A DNA stretch of 18,538 nucleotides from Ignavibacteriales bacterium (GTDB taxonomy: Bacteria; Bacteroidota; Ignavibacteria; UBA10030). Position 1 is the first letter of the stretch; the number at the start of each line of letters is the position of its first letter. Where the stretch lies: positions 1 through 18,538 of the forward strand of contig JACQPU010000201.1 of the NCBI GenBank assembly GCA_016207365.1. The letters are read 5' to 3'. The notes under the pieces were generated by a model. It saw nothing but the letters and a program-made list of their open reading frames with translations, searched no databases and was not told the DNA's origin. Shown here one piece after another: positions 7,602-14,879 of the stretch. A program made the translations under genes and the position numbers.

Positions 7602-8963
7602 ATGGCAAAAATCGTCACCAAATACGTCTGTCAATCCTGCGGCTACGTTTCTCCACGATGGGTAGGAAAATGTCCAAACTGTTCCGAATGGAACACGTTT
7701 GTCGAAGAAGCCCCCTCTCCTCTCAAGGTTTCGCGCAAGCCTGCCGGTGCGGCGTCGCGAATCGAGCCGGTGTCGCTTGACGACATTGAGCGTGAAGAGA
7801 CCCCGCGTGTCAGCACGAACATTGAAGAGTTCGATCGGGTCCTGGGAGGCGGTGTTGTTCCTGGCTCGCTGATTCTGCTCGGTGGTGACCCCGGAATCGG
7901 CAAATCCACGCTCATGATGCAGCTTGCCCTGCAATTGGCTCAATCAGTCGTGCTTTATGTGACGGGCGAAGAATCCTCGCGGCAAATCAAGCTGCGCGCT
8001 GAGCGACTGCAGCCCGCCGGAGCCGGCCACATCCTCGTTCTCGCCGAAACCAATCTGGATCTCATTCTGGACGTCATTGAACGCGCCACGCCTGATTTGA
8101 TTGTCGTGGACTCGATTCAGACGATGTACCGGCCTGGCCTTGAAAGTGCCCCGGGAAGCGTAAGCCAGGTCCGGGAATCCACGGCCCTTCTCCTCAGACT
8201 TGCCAAAACACGCGGGGTGCCGATCGTTATCATTGGGCACGTTACAAAAGAGGGTATGATTGCCGGACCGCGCGTGATTGAGCACATAGTGGATACCGTG
8301 TTGCAGTTTGAGGGTGAGGCCCATTATTCGTACAGGGTCCTGCGGGCATTAAAGAACAGATTTGGGTCAACCAACGAGATAGGCATCTTTGAGATGCATG
8401 ATTCAGGATTGAGAGAAGTCCGGAATCCATCGGAGGTTTTCCTTTCCGAACGCCGTTCCGGAACTTCGGGATCAACGGTCGTTGCCAGCATTGAAGGTTC
8501 CAGGCCGATTCTGGTCGAGGTTCAGGCCCTGGTGACATCCACGAGCTACGGAATGCCCCAGCGAACGAGCACGGGTGTGGATACAAGGAGACTTTCCTTG
8601 CTCCTTGCCGTTTTGGAAAAAAGGGTTGGACTTGGTTTGGGCAGCCAGGATGTTTTCGTCAACATCGCGGGCGGAGTGAGGATCGACGAACCGGCTGTAG
8701 ACTTGGGGATTGCAACGTCGATCACGTCGAGTCTAAGGGATTCACCGGTCGATGCGAGCGCCGTGGCAGTGGGGGAAATTGGTCTCGGAGGGGAGATCCG
8801 CACCGTTGGGCACATGGAAAAGCGGGTTCAGGAAGCAGCGAAGCTGGGATTCAAACGCATTGTTGTGCCCCAGAATAACCTCAAGGGTCTCAAGGTAAAC
8901 GGGGATATTGAGGTCATCGGCGCGGACAGGGTTGAACGAGCCATGGAGATTCTTCTTGCCTGA
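7602..8963 (+). CDS. radA: DNA repair protein RadA (Sms)
   Basis: The 453-residue product matches RadA over its whole usual length. A four-Cys zinc finger (Cys10, 13, 24, 27) is followed by a RecA-like ATPase with Walker A GGDPGIGKST (94-103), Walker B LIVVD (166-170) and the RadA signature KNRFG (251-255). A Lon-protease-like domain, about 280-453, lacks proteolytic function in this family. RadA is a DnaB-like helicase that drives branch migration during recombination repair and natural transformation. It is the first gene of a five-gene operon behind a good promoter. Its last 8 nt overlap the next gene if that gene uses the TTG start proposed here. Confidence 0.98.
   Translation: MAKIVTKYVCQSCGYVSPRWVGKCPNCSEWNTFVEEAPSPLKVSRKPAGAASRIEPVSLDDIEREETPRVSTNIEEFDRVLGGGVVPGSLILLGGDPGIGKSTLMMQLALQLAQSVVLYVTGEESSRQIKLRAERLQPAGAGHILVLAETNLDLILDVIERATPDLIVVDSIQTMYRPGLESAPGSVSQVRESTALLLRLAKTRGVPIVIIGHVTKEGMIAGPRVIEHIVDTVLQFEGEAHYSYRVLRALKNRFGSTNEIGIFEMHDSGLREVRNPSEVFLSERRSGTSGSTVVASIEGSRPILVEVQALVTSTSYGMPQRTSTGVDTRRLSLLLAVLEKRVGLGLGSQDVFVNIAGGVRIDEPAVDLGIATSITSSLRDSPVDASAVAVGEIGLGGEIRTVGHMEKRVQEAAKLGFKRIVVPQNNLKGLKVNGDIEVIGADRVERAMEILLA
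8945..8948 (+). promoter_or_regulatory. Shine-Dalgarno deciding the TTG start of guaD
   Basis: GGAG lies seven bases before a TTG codon at 8956 inside the end of radA. The next in-frame ATG (8989) has no purine-rich sequence before it. The TTG start also gives the length usual for guanine deaminases. Confidence 0.55.
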
Positions 8964-9441
8964 ACAACGTTCCGACGCGAATCCCTTCATGGCAGAGGCC
9001 ATAGCACTCTCGCGCCGCAACATCCGCGAACGGAAAGGTGGTCCCTTTGGTGCTGTTATTGTTCGGTACGGAGAGATTATTGCGCGCGGGACTAATCTCG
9101 TACCATCAACCAACGATCCGACTGCTCACGCTGAAATCACGGCGATCCGCGAAGCATGCCGTGTGCTGAAGAACTTCCAACTATCCGATTGCGAGATTTA
9201 CTCCTCCTGTGAACCGTGCCCCATGTGTCTTGGAGCCATCTATTGGGCGCGACTCCGACCCGTGTACTTTGCCAACACCCGAACCGATGCTGCAGTGATC
9301 GGATTCGACGACGAGCTTCTCTACAACGAATTCACCGTCCCCCTCTCCGGCCGAACCATTCCGATGATTCAGATCATGAACGCGGAGGCGCTCGAAGTGT
9401 TTCGAGAGTGGAATTCCCTGGAAGACAAAATCACATACTGA
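8956..9441 (+). CDS. guaD: Guanine deaminase
   Basis: From the TTG at 8956 the product has 161 residues, like B. subtilis GuaD (156). The zinc site of the cytidine-deaminase fold is intact: HAE (58-60) and PCPMC (Cys88, Cys91). The segments GGPFGAVIV, STNDPTAHAEITAIR, CEPCPMCLGAIYWAR and GFDDELLYNEF follow B. subtilis GuaD closely, so I assign guanine to xanthine conversion and not tRNA adenosine deamination. Start choice: TTG at 8956 has GGAG seven bases before it. ATG 8989 would give 150 residues without a ribosome site, and ATG 8908 would add a stretch lying wholly inside radA. The gene is second in the radA operon; the next gene starts 1 nt after its stop. It would start the breakdown of guanine, next to rdgB, which clears deaminated purine triphosphates. 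Confidence 0.93.
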   Translation: MPEQRSDANPFMAEAIALSRRNIRERKGGPFGAVIVRYGEIIARGTNLVPSTNDPTAHAEITAIREACRVLKNFQLSDCEIYSSCEPCPMCLGAIYWARLRPVYFANTRTDAAVIGFDDELLYNEFTVPLSGRTIPMIQIMNAEALEVFREWNSLEDKITY

Positions 9442-9442
9442 C

Positions 9443-9697
9443 ATGGTGTGGGTTGGATATCTTGGTGTCGCCGCGCTTGTACTCTGCTGGATTCCGCAGT
9501 CAATTGAGACCGTGCGCGCGGGGCGTTGCAATGTGAACCTCTCTTTTCTCATTCTTTCTGCCATTGGCAGCATTTGCCTCGCGTTGTACGCCCTGAGCCT
9601 TGGCGATCCCGTGTTTTCCATTCTGAATGTCATTACGACGAGTGGTGCAGCACTTAACATCTACTATAAACTCTTCCCGCGTACGATTTCTCCATGA
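9443..9697 (+). CDS. PQ-loop (SemiSWEET-like) small membrane protein
   Basis: This 84-residue protein has three predicted helices, about 3-21, 33-52 and 56-76, and a Pro18-Gln19 pair in the first (CWIPQSIETVRAG), the PQ motif of the SWEET/SemiSWEET family. Asn62 in the third helix sits where SemiSWEETs keep a pore Asn. SemiSWEETs are 80-95 residues and form dimers that pass sugars or similar small solutes. The family also resembles the LAB_N domain of lipid A enzymes, so a non-sugar role is possible. It starts 1 nt after guaD and its stop overlaps the rdgB start (ATGA), so it is surely translated with them. Its place between two purine genes invites, but does not prove, a link to nucleobase movement. 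Confidence 0.87.
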   Translation: MVWVGYLGVAALVLCWIPQSIETVRAGRCNVNLSFLILSAIGSICLALYALSLGDPVFSILNVITTSGAALNIYYKLFPRTISP

Positions 9698-10317
9698 AAA
9701 AACTCGTTCTCGCCACGAACAACAGCCACAAAACCACAGAGATCAAGGAGCTGCTTGCCGATACCGGTCTCGAAATTCTTACGCTGGCGGATTTCCCCAA
9801 AATGCCCCCACTAATTGAAGACGGACAGACGTTTCGCGACAATGCGTTGAAGAAAGCCAGAACTGTGCACCTCCACTCACACCTCCCTGCCCTCGCTGAT
9901 GATTCGGGCCTCGAAGTCTTCTACCTTGCGATGAGGCCCGGAGTGCGTTCAGCGCGTTACGCCGGCGAGAATGCCACCGACGAACAGAATAACAAGAAGC
10001 TGCTCGATGAACTCCGTGGCGTCGCCCCCAGGCGACGGGGGGCGCAGTTTCGGTCTGTCCTCGCGCTCGTTGGACCGGACTTTGCGGAAATCTCCGAAGG
10101 CCTCTGCCGCGGAACGATAGCCGAATCGCCGCGCGGGACAAATGGATTTGGGTACGATCCGATTTTCGTGCCCGACGGCTACACAGAAACCTTCGCTGAA
10201 CTCCCGTCGGAAGAAAAAAACAGAATCAGCCATCGGGCGAAATCCGTGAAAGGGATGAAGGCGTCGATAAGGACGCGGATTGACGCAGATGAAGGCTTGT
10301 CGCGCATAACGAGATAG
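9694..10317 (+). CDS. rdgB: XTP/dITP pyrophosphatase (RdgB/HAM1)
   Basis: The 207-residue product has all family marks: the N-terminal LATNNSHKTTEI, with Thr8, Asn9, Asn10 and Lys13; the catalytic DDSGLEV (69-75); GFGYDPIF (151-158), which closes over the base; and SHR (179-181). The enzyme is a cytosolic homodimer that hydrolyses dITP, ITP and XTP to monophosphates and so keeps deaminated purines out of DNA. The last 20 or so residues are an extra basic tail. The ATG overlaps the previous stop codon by 4 nt and there is no separate Shine-Dalgarno, so translation is coupled. It shares a transcript with radA, which helps repair the breaks that such bases cause, and guaD, which makes xanthine from free guanine. 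Confidence 0.97.
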   Translation: MKKLVLATNNSHKTTEIKELLADTGLEILTLADFPKMPPLIEDGQTFRDNALKKARTVHLHSHLPALADDSGLEVFYLAMRPGVRSARYAGENATDEQNNKKLLDELRGVAPRRRGAQFRSVLALVGPDFAEISEGLCRGTIAESPRGTNGFGYDPIFVPDGYTETFAELPSEEKNRISHRAKSVKGMKASIRTRIDADEGLSRITR

Positions 10318-10322
10318 TCACA

Positions 10323-11888
10323 GTGCACGCGAAGCTCTTCGGTTTTTTCATTGGCCTCATCGGATTCGTCGTCATTCACACCCTTCCCGTTCTTCCACCT
10401 TTTCTTGATGCTGCACAAGATGCCCTCCAGGGTTCGGGATCATCCGCGCTCTCCCCCCATGCCCTTGCAGCATCCATGCAATCGGTTCTGGCCTTACTTG
10501 TCCTTATGGTCGTCTGGTGGGTTACGGATGCCGTTCCGCTTCCAGCCACTGCACTGCTTCCCCTCGTTGCCCTTCCGTGGTTTCACACAGTCGGGTTGCA
10601 CAACGGACAAGCCGTTGAATTTACCCTTCGTGCCGTTGCCCATCATTACGCTCACCCCGTGATCTTCTTGTTCATGGGCGGATTTCTTCTTGCGGGCGCT
10701 ATGCAGAAATGGAAGCTCGATCGACGGGTGACGCTTTGGTTCCTTACCCGCGGGACGATTGCCAACGATTCGCGGGCGCTGCTTTTAGGCATCATGGCCG
10801 TTACAGCATTTCTCTCCATGTGGGTCTCCAACACGGCAACGGCAGCGATGATGCTTCCGCTTGGACTCGGTATTCTGAGGCTTCTTGGAGCGGAGCCGCG
10901 TTCTTCAAGATTCGGAACCGCCCTCATGCTCGGTATTGCCTGGGCCGCCTCCATCGGAGGCGCAGGGACGATCATCGGGACTCCCCCGAACGGAATTGCC
11001 GTCGGGATCCTGAACACAACGTTTGCCGACGATTCTTCTTATCGTACAATAACCTTCCTCGACTGGATGACGTTCGGCGTACCATTTGTTCTTGTCTCCA
11101 TTCCGGTCGCGTGGTGGATTCTGCTAAAGACAAATCCGCCTGAGTTCACTACAATTCCCGGAGGAAAAGACCGCATGCTTGCGGAACAGGCCTCCTTGGG
11201 TCCTTCATCGAGAGGAGAACACCGATCAGCAGGTGTTTTTTTCCTCGCCGTTCTCTTTTGGGTCAGCAATCCATTCTGGTCGGAGATTCTTCCCCAAAGA
11301 CTTGTCGAGAGTCTCTCATGGGTTGATGAGTATGCCATCGGAATTGCCGCCGGCCTTATCCTGTTTGTGGTGCCCGTGGAACTGCGGAGCTGGACCTTCG
11401 TGCTCGATTGGAGGGATTCGAAGTATGTTGAATGGGGAACGTTGTTGCTTTTCGGCGGGGGCATCGCACTTTCTGACGCGATGTTTCAGACGGGCCTTGC
11501 GGCACTCCTGGCATCCTCGTTTGTCGGCATTTTTGGCTCGCCCGGAACGCTCGGATTGTTGATTCTCGTCGTCATCCTCGTCGATTTTCTCACCGAGGTA
11601 ACCTCGAATACGGCTGTAACATCCATGATGGTTCCTGTGATCATCTCCGTTGCCCTGACTTCCGGAGCAGACCCGGTCACGTTGTCGGTAGGCGCCGCGA
11701 TGGCAGCATCGATGGCCTTCATGCTCCCCGTCGCAACGCCACCCAACGCTCTTGTCTATGGAACCGGCTACATCCCGATTGTTTCCATGATGCGGTCGGG
11801 ATTTCTCCTTGATATTACGGGTTGGGTTATCGTCGTGGGAATTCTCTTGTTTGTTGCGCACGGAGTGTTTGGAATCGTCGGATTCTAA
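10323..11888 (+). CDS. DASS/SLC13 sodium-coupled anion transporter
   Basis: The 521-residue product begins with a GTG codon 5 nt after rdgB and enters its first helix at once (KLFGFFIGLIGFVVIH), so the start is well placed. The protein has about 11 hydrophobic segments in an inverted repeat. Each half carries the SNT motif that binds sodium and carboxylate in VcINDY: SNTATAAMMLP (169-179) and SNTAVTSMMVP (428-438). Each is followed by a Pro-Pro-Asn loop, GTPPNG (219-224) and ATPPNAL (471-477). The two copies of all key motifs suggest a working di- or tricarboxylate importer in the inner membrane; sulfate cannot be excluded. It is the last gene of the radA operon. No TrkA-C domain is present, unlike the SLC13 relative at the window start. 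No hairpin terminator is clear after it. Confidence 0.94.
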   Translation: MHAKLFGFFIGLIGFVVIHTLPVLPPFLDAAQDALQGSGSSALSPHALAASMQSVLALLVLMVVWWVTDAVPLPATALLPLVALPWFHTVGLHNGQAVEFTLRAVAHHYAHPVIFLFMGGFLLAGAMQKWKLDRRVTLWFLTRGTIANDSRALLLGIMAVTAFLSMWVSNTATAAMMLPLGLGILRLLGAEPRSSRFGTALMLGIAWAASIGGAGTIIGTPPNGIAVGILNTTFADDSSYRTITFLDWMTFGVPFVLVSIPVAWWILLKTNPPEFTTIPGGKDRMLAEQASLGPSSRGEHRSAGVFFLAVLFWVSNPFWSEILPQRLVESLSWVDEYAIGIAAGLILFVVPVELRSWTFVLDWRDSKYVEWGTLLLFGGGIALSDAMFQTGLAALLASSFVGIFGSPGTLGLLILVVILVDFLTEVTSNTAVTSMMVPVIISVALTSGADPVTLSVGAAMAASMAFMLPVATPPNALVYGTGYIPIVSMMRSGFLLDITGWVIVVGILLFVAHGVFGIVGF

Positions 11889-11900
11889 GCGGCCGACAGC

Positions 11901-11929
11901 TTGACTCTGGCTCCCCAATTTCGTAGCAT
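11901..11929 (+). promoter_or_regulatory. Sigma-70-type promoter for the four-helix membrane protein
   Basis: TTGACT (11901-11906) and TAGCAT (11924-11929) are 17 nt apart, starting 12 nt after the stop of the DASS gene. Transcription should begin near 11936, giving a leader of about 39 nt that ends in GGGAGG. Confidence 0.65.
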
Positions 11930-11974
11930 GGGGCGGTTGCCAAAGTTCACATCCCACAACAACAGGGAGGAAGT

Positions 11975-12385
11975 ATGAACAAGGTCTGGATCGGATCGGG
12001 AGTCGTGTTCATTCTCCTGATTATTCTCGGCATGGTCATCCATGGCGTGCTCCTTTCGCCGGTCTATTCGACGATGGAGGGAATGATGAGGCCACAGGCA
12101 GAAATGAAAATGTGGATCATCTACGTCGTGGACGCAGTCGTGGCGTTCTTGTTCACGCTGATCTTTTCCAAGGGATATGAGAACAAGGGAATCGCCGAAG
12201 GAGTTCGGTACGGGCTGTACATCGGGCTCATGTTCGGAATCTCCATGGCCTATGGTTCCTACGCGTCAATGCCAATTCCATACTCCCTTGCCCTGCAATG
12301 GTTCTTGTACACCATTGCACAGTACATCATCTGCGGCATAGCGCTGGCAATCGTATTCAAACCGAAAGCGGCAGCCACAGCGTAG
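11975..12385 (+). CDS. Four-helix membrane protein of unknown function
   Basis: I do not recognise a named family. The 136-residue product has four hydrophobic segments, about 5-29, 46-65, 79-96 and 104-127, and a short basic end. A conserved-looking motif, KGIAEGVRYGLYIGLMFG (71-88), sits at the start of helix 3 and resembles one I have seen in uncharacterised small membrane proteins, but I cannot name it. The loop between helices 1 and 2 is Met-rich (STMEGMMRPQAEMKM). GGGAGG (11965-11970) lies 4 nt before the ATG and a good promoter lies upstream, so the gene looks well expressed and separate from the radA operon. Codon phase and a continuous membrane topology make it a real gene. Confidence 0.82.
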   Translation: MNKVWIGSGVVFILLIILGMVIHGVLLSPVYSTMEGMMRPQAEMKMWIIYVVDAVVAFLFTLIFSKGYENKGIAEGVRYGLYIGLMFGISMAYGSYASMPIPYSLALQWFLYTIAQYIICGIALAIVFKPKAAATA

Positions 12386-12452
12386 ATTTTCCCGCGTTGC
12401 CGTGATGGGACCATGAATCTGGCCAGCGCGTAACTGCGTTTCCATCCTTAGG

Positions 12453-12492
12453 AATCCCCTCTGTTCACATGTTGTCGTGAGCAAAGGGGATT
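12453..12492 (+). other. Imperfect long hairpin upstream of the S46 peptidase
   Basis: AATCCCCT (12453-12460) pairs with AGGGGATT (12485-12492), and inside it TTCAC pairs with GTGAG (one G-U pair) across a 3x3 internal loop. No T run follows, so it is a poor intrinsic terminator; it could end the upstream unit with help from Rho or be an RNA element. It lies upstream of the peptidase promoter candidate. Confidence 0.4.
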
Positions 12493-12520
12493 GCCTGCTT
12501 CGGGGGCTCACACCTTATCC

Positions 12521-12549
12521 TTGCATCCTCACCTTCTTCTCCCTACTTT
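12521..12549 (+). promoter_or_regulatory. Sigma-70-type promoter for the S46 peptidase
   Basis: TTGCAT (12521-12526) and TACTTT (12544-12549) are 17 nt apart. The start would be near 12556, with AGGAG (12573-12577) nine bases before the ATG at 12587. Both hexamers are identical to those before the ATP-grasp gene. Confidence 0.5.
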
Positions 12550-12586
12550 GATCGCACCGCACCACCCATCTCAGGAGAACTTTTCA

Positions 12587-14737
12587 ATGAAACCCCTACG
12601 TGGACTGTACCTGGTTTTCATCCCCTTGCTGTTGCTTGCAGCGTGTTCCACCCAGAAAGAAATGCTGCAAACGCAGCCGACTGCAAGGTTGTTCAATGTT
12701 GACACTGTCAGGGCCGGCGAATTTGATACCGGCAAAATGTGGACATTCGACTATCCTCCTACTGACTATTTCAAGCGCACGTACGACTTCAGTCCCTCAG
12801 CCGAATGGTTCGAACGCGCACGCCTCGGATCTCTCCGTCTTCCAAATTGTACCGCTTCGTTTGTCTCCGCTGACGGGCTCGTCTTTACAAACCACCATTG
12901 CGCACGCGGCGCGCTCGACGCGGTAAACAAAGAGGGCGAAAACCTCCCCGAAGACGGGTTCTACGCCCCAACACTTGCGGATGAGCGCAAAGTACCGAGG
13001 CTGTATGTCGACCAACTCGTACTCATGGAGGATGCTACTAATGAAGTTGTTGCGGCGTTCGAATCCGGCAAGACAGATGAAGAACGCATTGCGAATCGAA
13101 CCGCCAAAATCGGAGAAATTGAAAAGCATTACGCAGACAAAACGGGGCTCATCTGCAGCGTTGTCACGTTCTATAATGGGGGAAAGTACTCGGTGTATGG
13201 ATACAAGCGATACAACGACATTCGCATCGTCTTTGCGCCGGAACAAGCAGTGGCCTACTTCGGCGGCGATTATGACAACTTCACCTATCCAAGGTACGAT
13301 CTGGATGTGACGTTTTTCCGCGTCTACGATAATGAGGGGAAACCCCTGAAAACAGATCATTATTTCCCGTGGAGCTCTGAAGGCGCCCGCGAAGGAGAGC
13401 CGGTTTTTGTCATCGGCAATCCGGGCAGAACAAGCAGGTTGCATACCGTGGCACAGCTTGAGTTCAATCGCGATCAAACCTATCCATTTGTGCTCGAACG
13501 GTTAAGCGACATGGTGTCGATCTATTCTGCTTTTCTCCAGAAACATCCGGATAAGAAACTGCAGTACCAAACGGCCCTGTTCGGGTTCTCCAACAGCCAG
13601 AAAGTATACATCGGCCGAATTCAGGGATTGCATGATCCGATCATCATGGCAAGGAAGAGTGACTTCGAGCGCAAGTTTCGCGCTGGCGTATCCGCCAGAC
13701 CCGAACTTCAGACCCGCTACGCGAAGGTTTGGCCCGATATCGAAGCCATTCAGCGCGAAAAGGCACCCCTGTTCGGCGAAATGCAGGCTCTCACGTTCAC
13801 AGGAATCGGTCGTCCAACTGTGCTTTCACTTGCGAATTCCCTGGTCGAGTATGCAATCCTTGTTTTGCTGCCCGAGGCAGAACGGGCTGAGCGTCTGCGC
13901 GGCATGACTCTCGACGCATTAAAGAACAGAATTGTCGGAACCAGCGTCAACGCAGAGCTGGACGAGGCGGTTCTCGCTTCATACCTCCGGTGGGCATCTG
14001 CAAAACTCGGAACACGAAATGCTTCATTCAATGTTTTTCGCGGCACACTTCCGCCAGCCCAGGCAGCTGCATCCCTTATTCAGAAAACGATTTTGACACA
14101 CAAAGATCAGGTTGAAGCTCTCCTCGCAGAGCCTTCGAAGATTCATGCTTCCTCCGATCCATTTATCGCCTTCGTAACCGGCACCTCGGCATATGCAAAG
14201 ACCCTACGCGACAAGTTCACCGATGCGGTTTCACGAGAACAGGTGCGTGTTCAGGTTCTGGGGAAGGCCGTCTTTGATATTTACGGCACTTCCATTCCTC
14301 CCGATGCAACATTCACACTCAGGATCGCGGATGGTGTAGTGAAGAACTATGAGTACAACGGTACGATGGCCCCGGTGTACACGACGTTTTATGGGTTATA
14401 TGACCGCTACTATTCGTTTGAAAAGAAGGATCCATGGGCCGTTCCAAACCGCTGGAAAAACCCGCCGGCATCGTTTGATCTGAGTGCACGATTTAACTTC
14501 ATTTCCACCAATGATATCATTGGAGGGAACTCCGGGAGCCCCGTCCTGAATAAGAACCTCGAGATCGTGGGCATCGCGTTTGACGGCAACATTGAAAGCC
14601 TACCCGGTGATTTCATTTTTGACGACACAAAGAACCGTTGCGTTTCTGTACACTCCGCTGGAATTCTCGAGGCCCTGGATGACATCTATCAGGCTAAGAG
14701 AATCGTTCAGGAGCTGAAATCCGCAAAGCTGCCATAG
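12587..14737 (+). CDS. S46 family dipeptidyl-peptidase, lipoprotein, DPP7-like
   Basis: I start at the ATG at 12587 (716 residues, AGGAG before it), because it opens a lipoprotein signal with lipobox LAAC (Cys20); the frame reaches 12491 but that part is not signal-like. S46 peptidases are about 700-720 residues. The catalytic parts are visible: the His in TNHHC (101-105), Asp in GDYDNFTYPRYD (227-238) and Ser649 in GGNSGSPVLN. The residue 18 positions after the Ser is Gly667 (AFDGN). In characterised enzymes Gly there marks DPP7, which prefers hydrophobic P1 residues, and Arg marks DPP11, which prefers Asp/Glu; specificity here is inferred. S46 enzymes release dipeptides from oligopeptides in the periplasm for growth on peptides. 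It is flanked by its own promoter and a terminator-like hairpin, so it is probably monocistronic. Confidence 0.95.
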   Translation: MKPLRGLYLVFIPLLLLAACSTQKEMLQTQPTARLFNVDTVRAGEFDTGKMWTFDYPPTDYFKRTYDFSPSAEWFERARLGSLRLPNCTASFVSADGLVFTNHHCARGALDAVNKEGENLPEDGFYAPTLADERKVPRLYVDQLVLMEDATNEVVAAFESGKTDEERIANRTAKIGEIEKHYADKTGLICSVVTFYNGGKYSVYGYKRYNDIRIVFAPEQAVAYFGGDYDNFTYPRYDLDVTFFRVYDNEGKPLKTDHYFPWSSEGAREGEPVFVIGNPGRTSRLHTVAQLEFNRDQTYPFVLERLSDMVSIYSAFLQKHPDKKLQYQTALFGFSNSQKVYIGRIQGLHDPIIMARKSDFERKFRAGVSARPELQTRYAKVWPDIEAIQREKAPLFGEMQALTFTGIGRPTVLSLANSLVEYAILVLLPEAERAERLRGMTLDALKNRIVGTSVNAELDEAVLASYLRWASAKLGTRNASFNVFRGTLPPAQAAASLIQKTILTHKDQVEALLAEPSKIHASSDPFIAFVTGTSAYAKTLRDKFTDAVSREQVRVQVLGKAVFDIYGTSIPPDATFTLRIADGVVKNYEYNGTMAPVYTTFYGLYDRYYSFEKKDPWAVPNRWKNPPASFDLSARFNFISTNDIIGGNSGSPVLNKNLEIVGIAFDGNIESLPGDFIFDDTKNRCVSVHSAGILEALDDIYQAKRIVQELKSAKLP

Positions 14738-14749
14738 ATCGCTGATCAC

Positions 14750-14790
14750 AGCAGGGATTCCCCTCCAAGTGGGCGGAATCCCTGCTTCTT
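14750..14790 (+). terminator. Terminator-like hairpin after the S46 peptidase
   Basis: A perfect 12-bp inverted repeat (14750-14761 with 14775-14786, AGCAGGGATTCC and GGAATCCCTGCT) surrounds a 13-nt loop, 12 nt after the stop. Only TCTT follows, so the T run is weak, but stem and place suit a terminator. Confidence 0.75.
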
Positions 14791-14794
14791 AGGA

Positions 14795-14823
14795 TTGCTT
14801 CTCACCGCCTGCCTCGTTACCTT
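14795..14823 (+). promoter_or_regulatory. Possible sigma-70-type promoter for the SpoIIE phosphatase
   Basis: TTGCTT (14795-14800) and TACCTT (14818-14823) are 17 nt apart. This is the weakest match of the set, but it lies right after the terminator, where a promoter is needed, and would give a leader of about 50 nt. Confidence 0.4.
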
Positions 14824-14879
14824 GAGGCACACCTGGTTCTTTTCTCCTTCCCGGCCTTACAACTACAGGAGGCAGTTGA

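Noticed and set aside
11316..11957. 213-residue open frame on the minus strand, rich in His, Asp and Arg
   Set aside because: The odd composition is what a reversed membrane-protein gene gives; it is antisense to the DASS carrier.
12491..12586. N-terminal extension of the S46 peptidase
   Set aside because: The lipoprotein signal and AGGAG site belong to the ATG at 12587; the extension would put the signal inside the protein and overlap the promoter.
12797..13477. 226-residue open frame on the minus strand
   Set aside because: It lies wholly inside the S46 peptidase catalytic region, has no domain pattern, and mirrors the other strand's codons.
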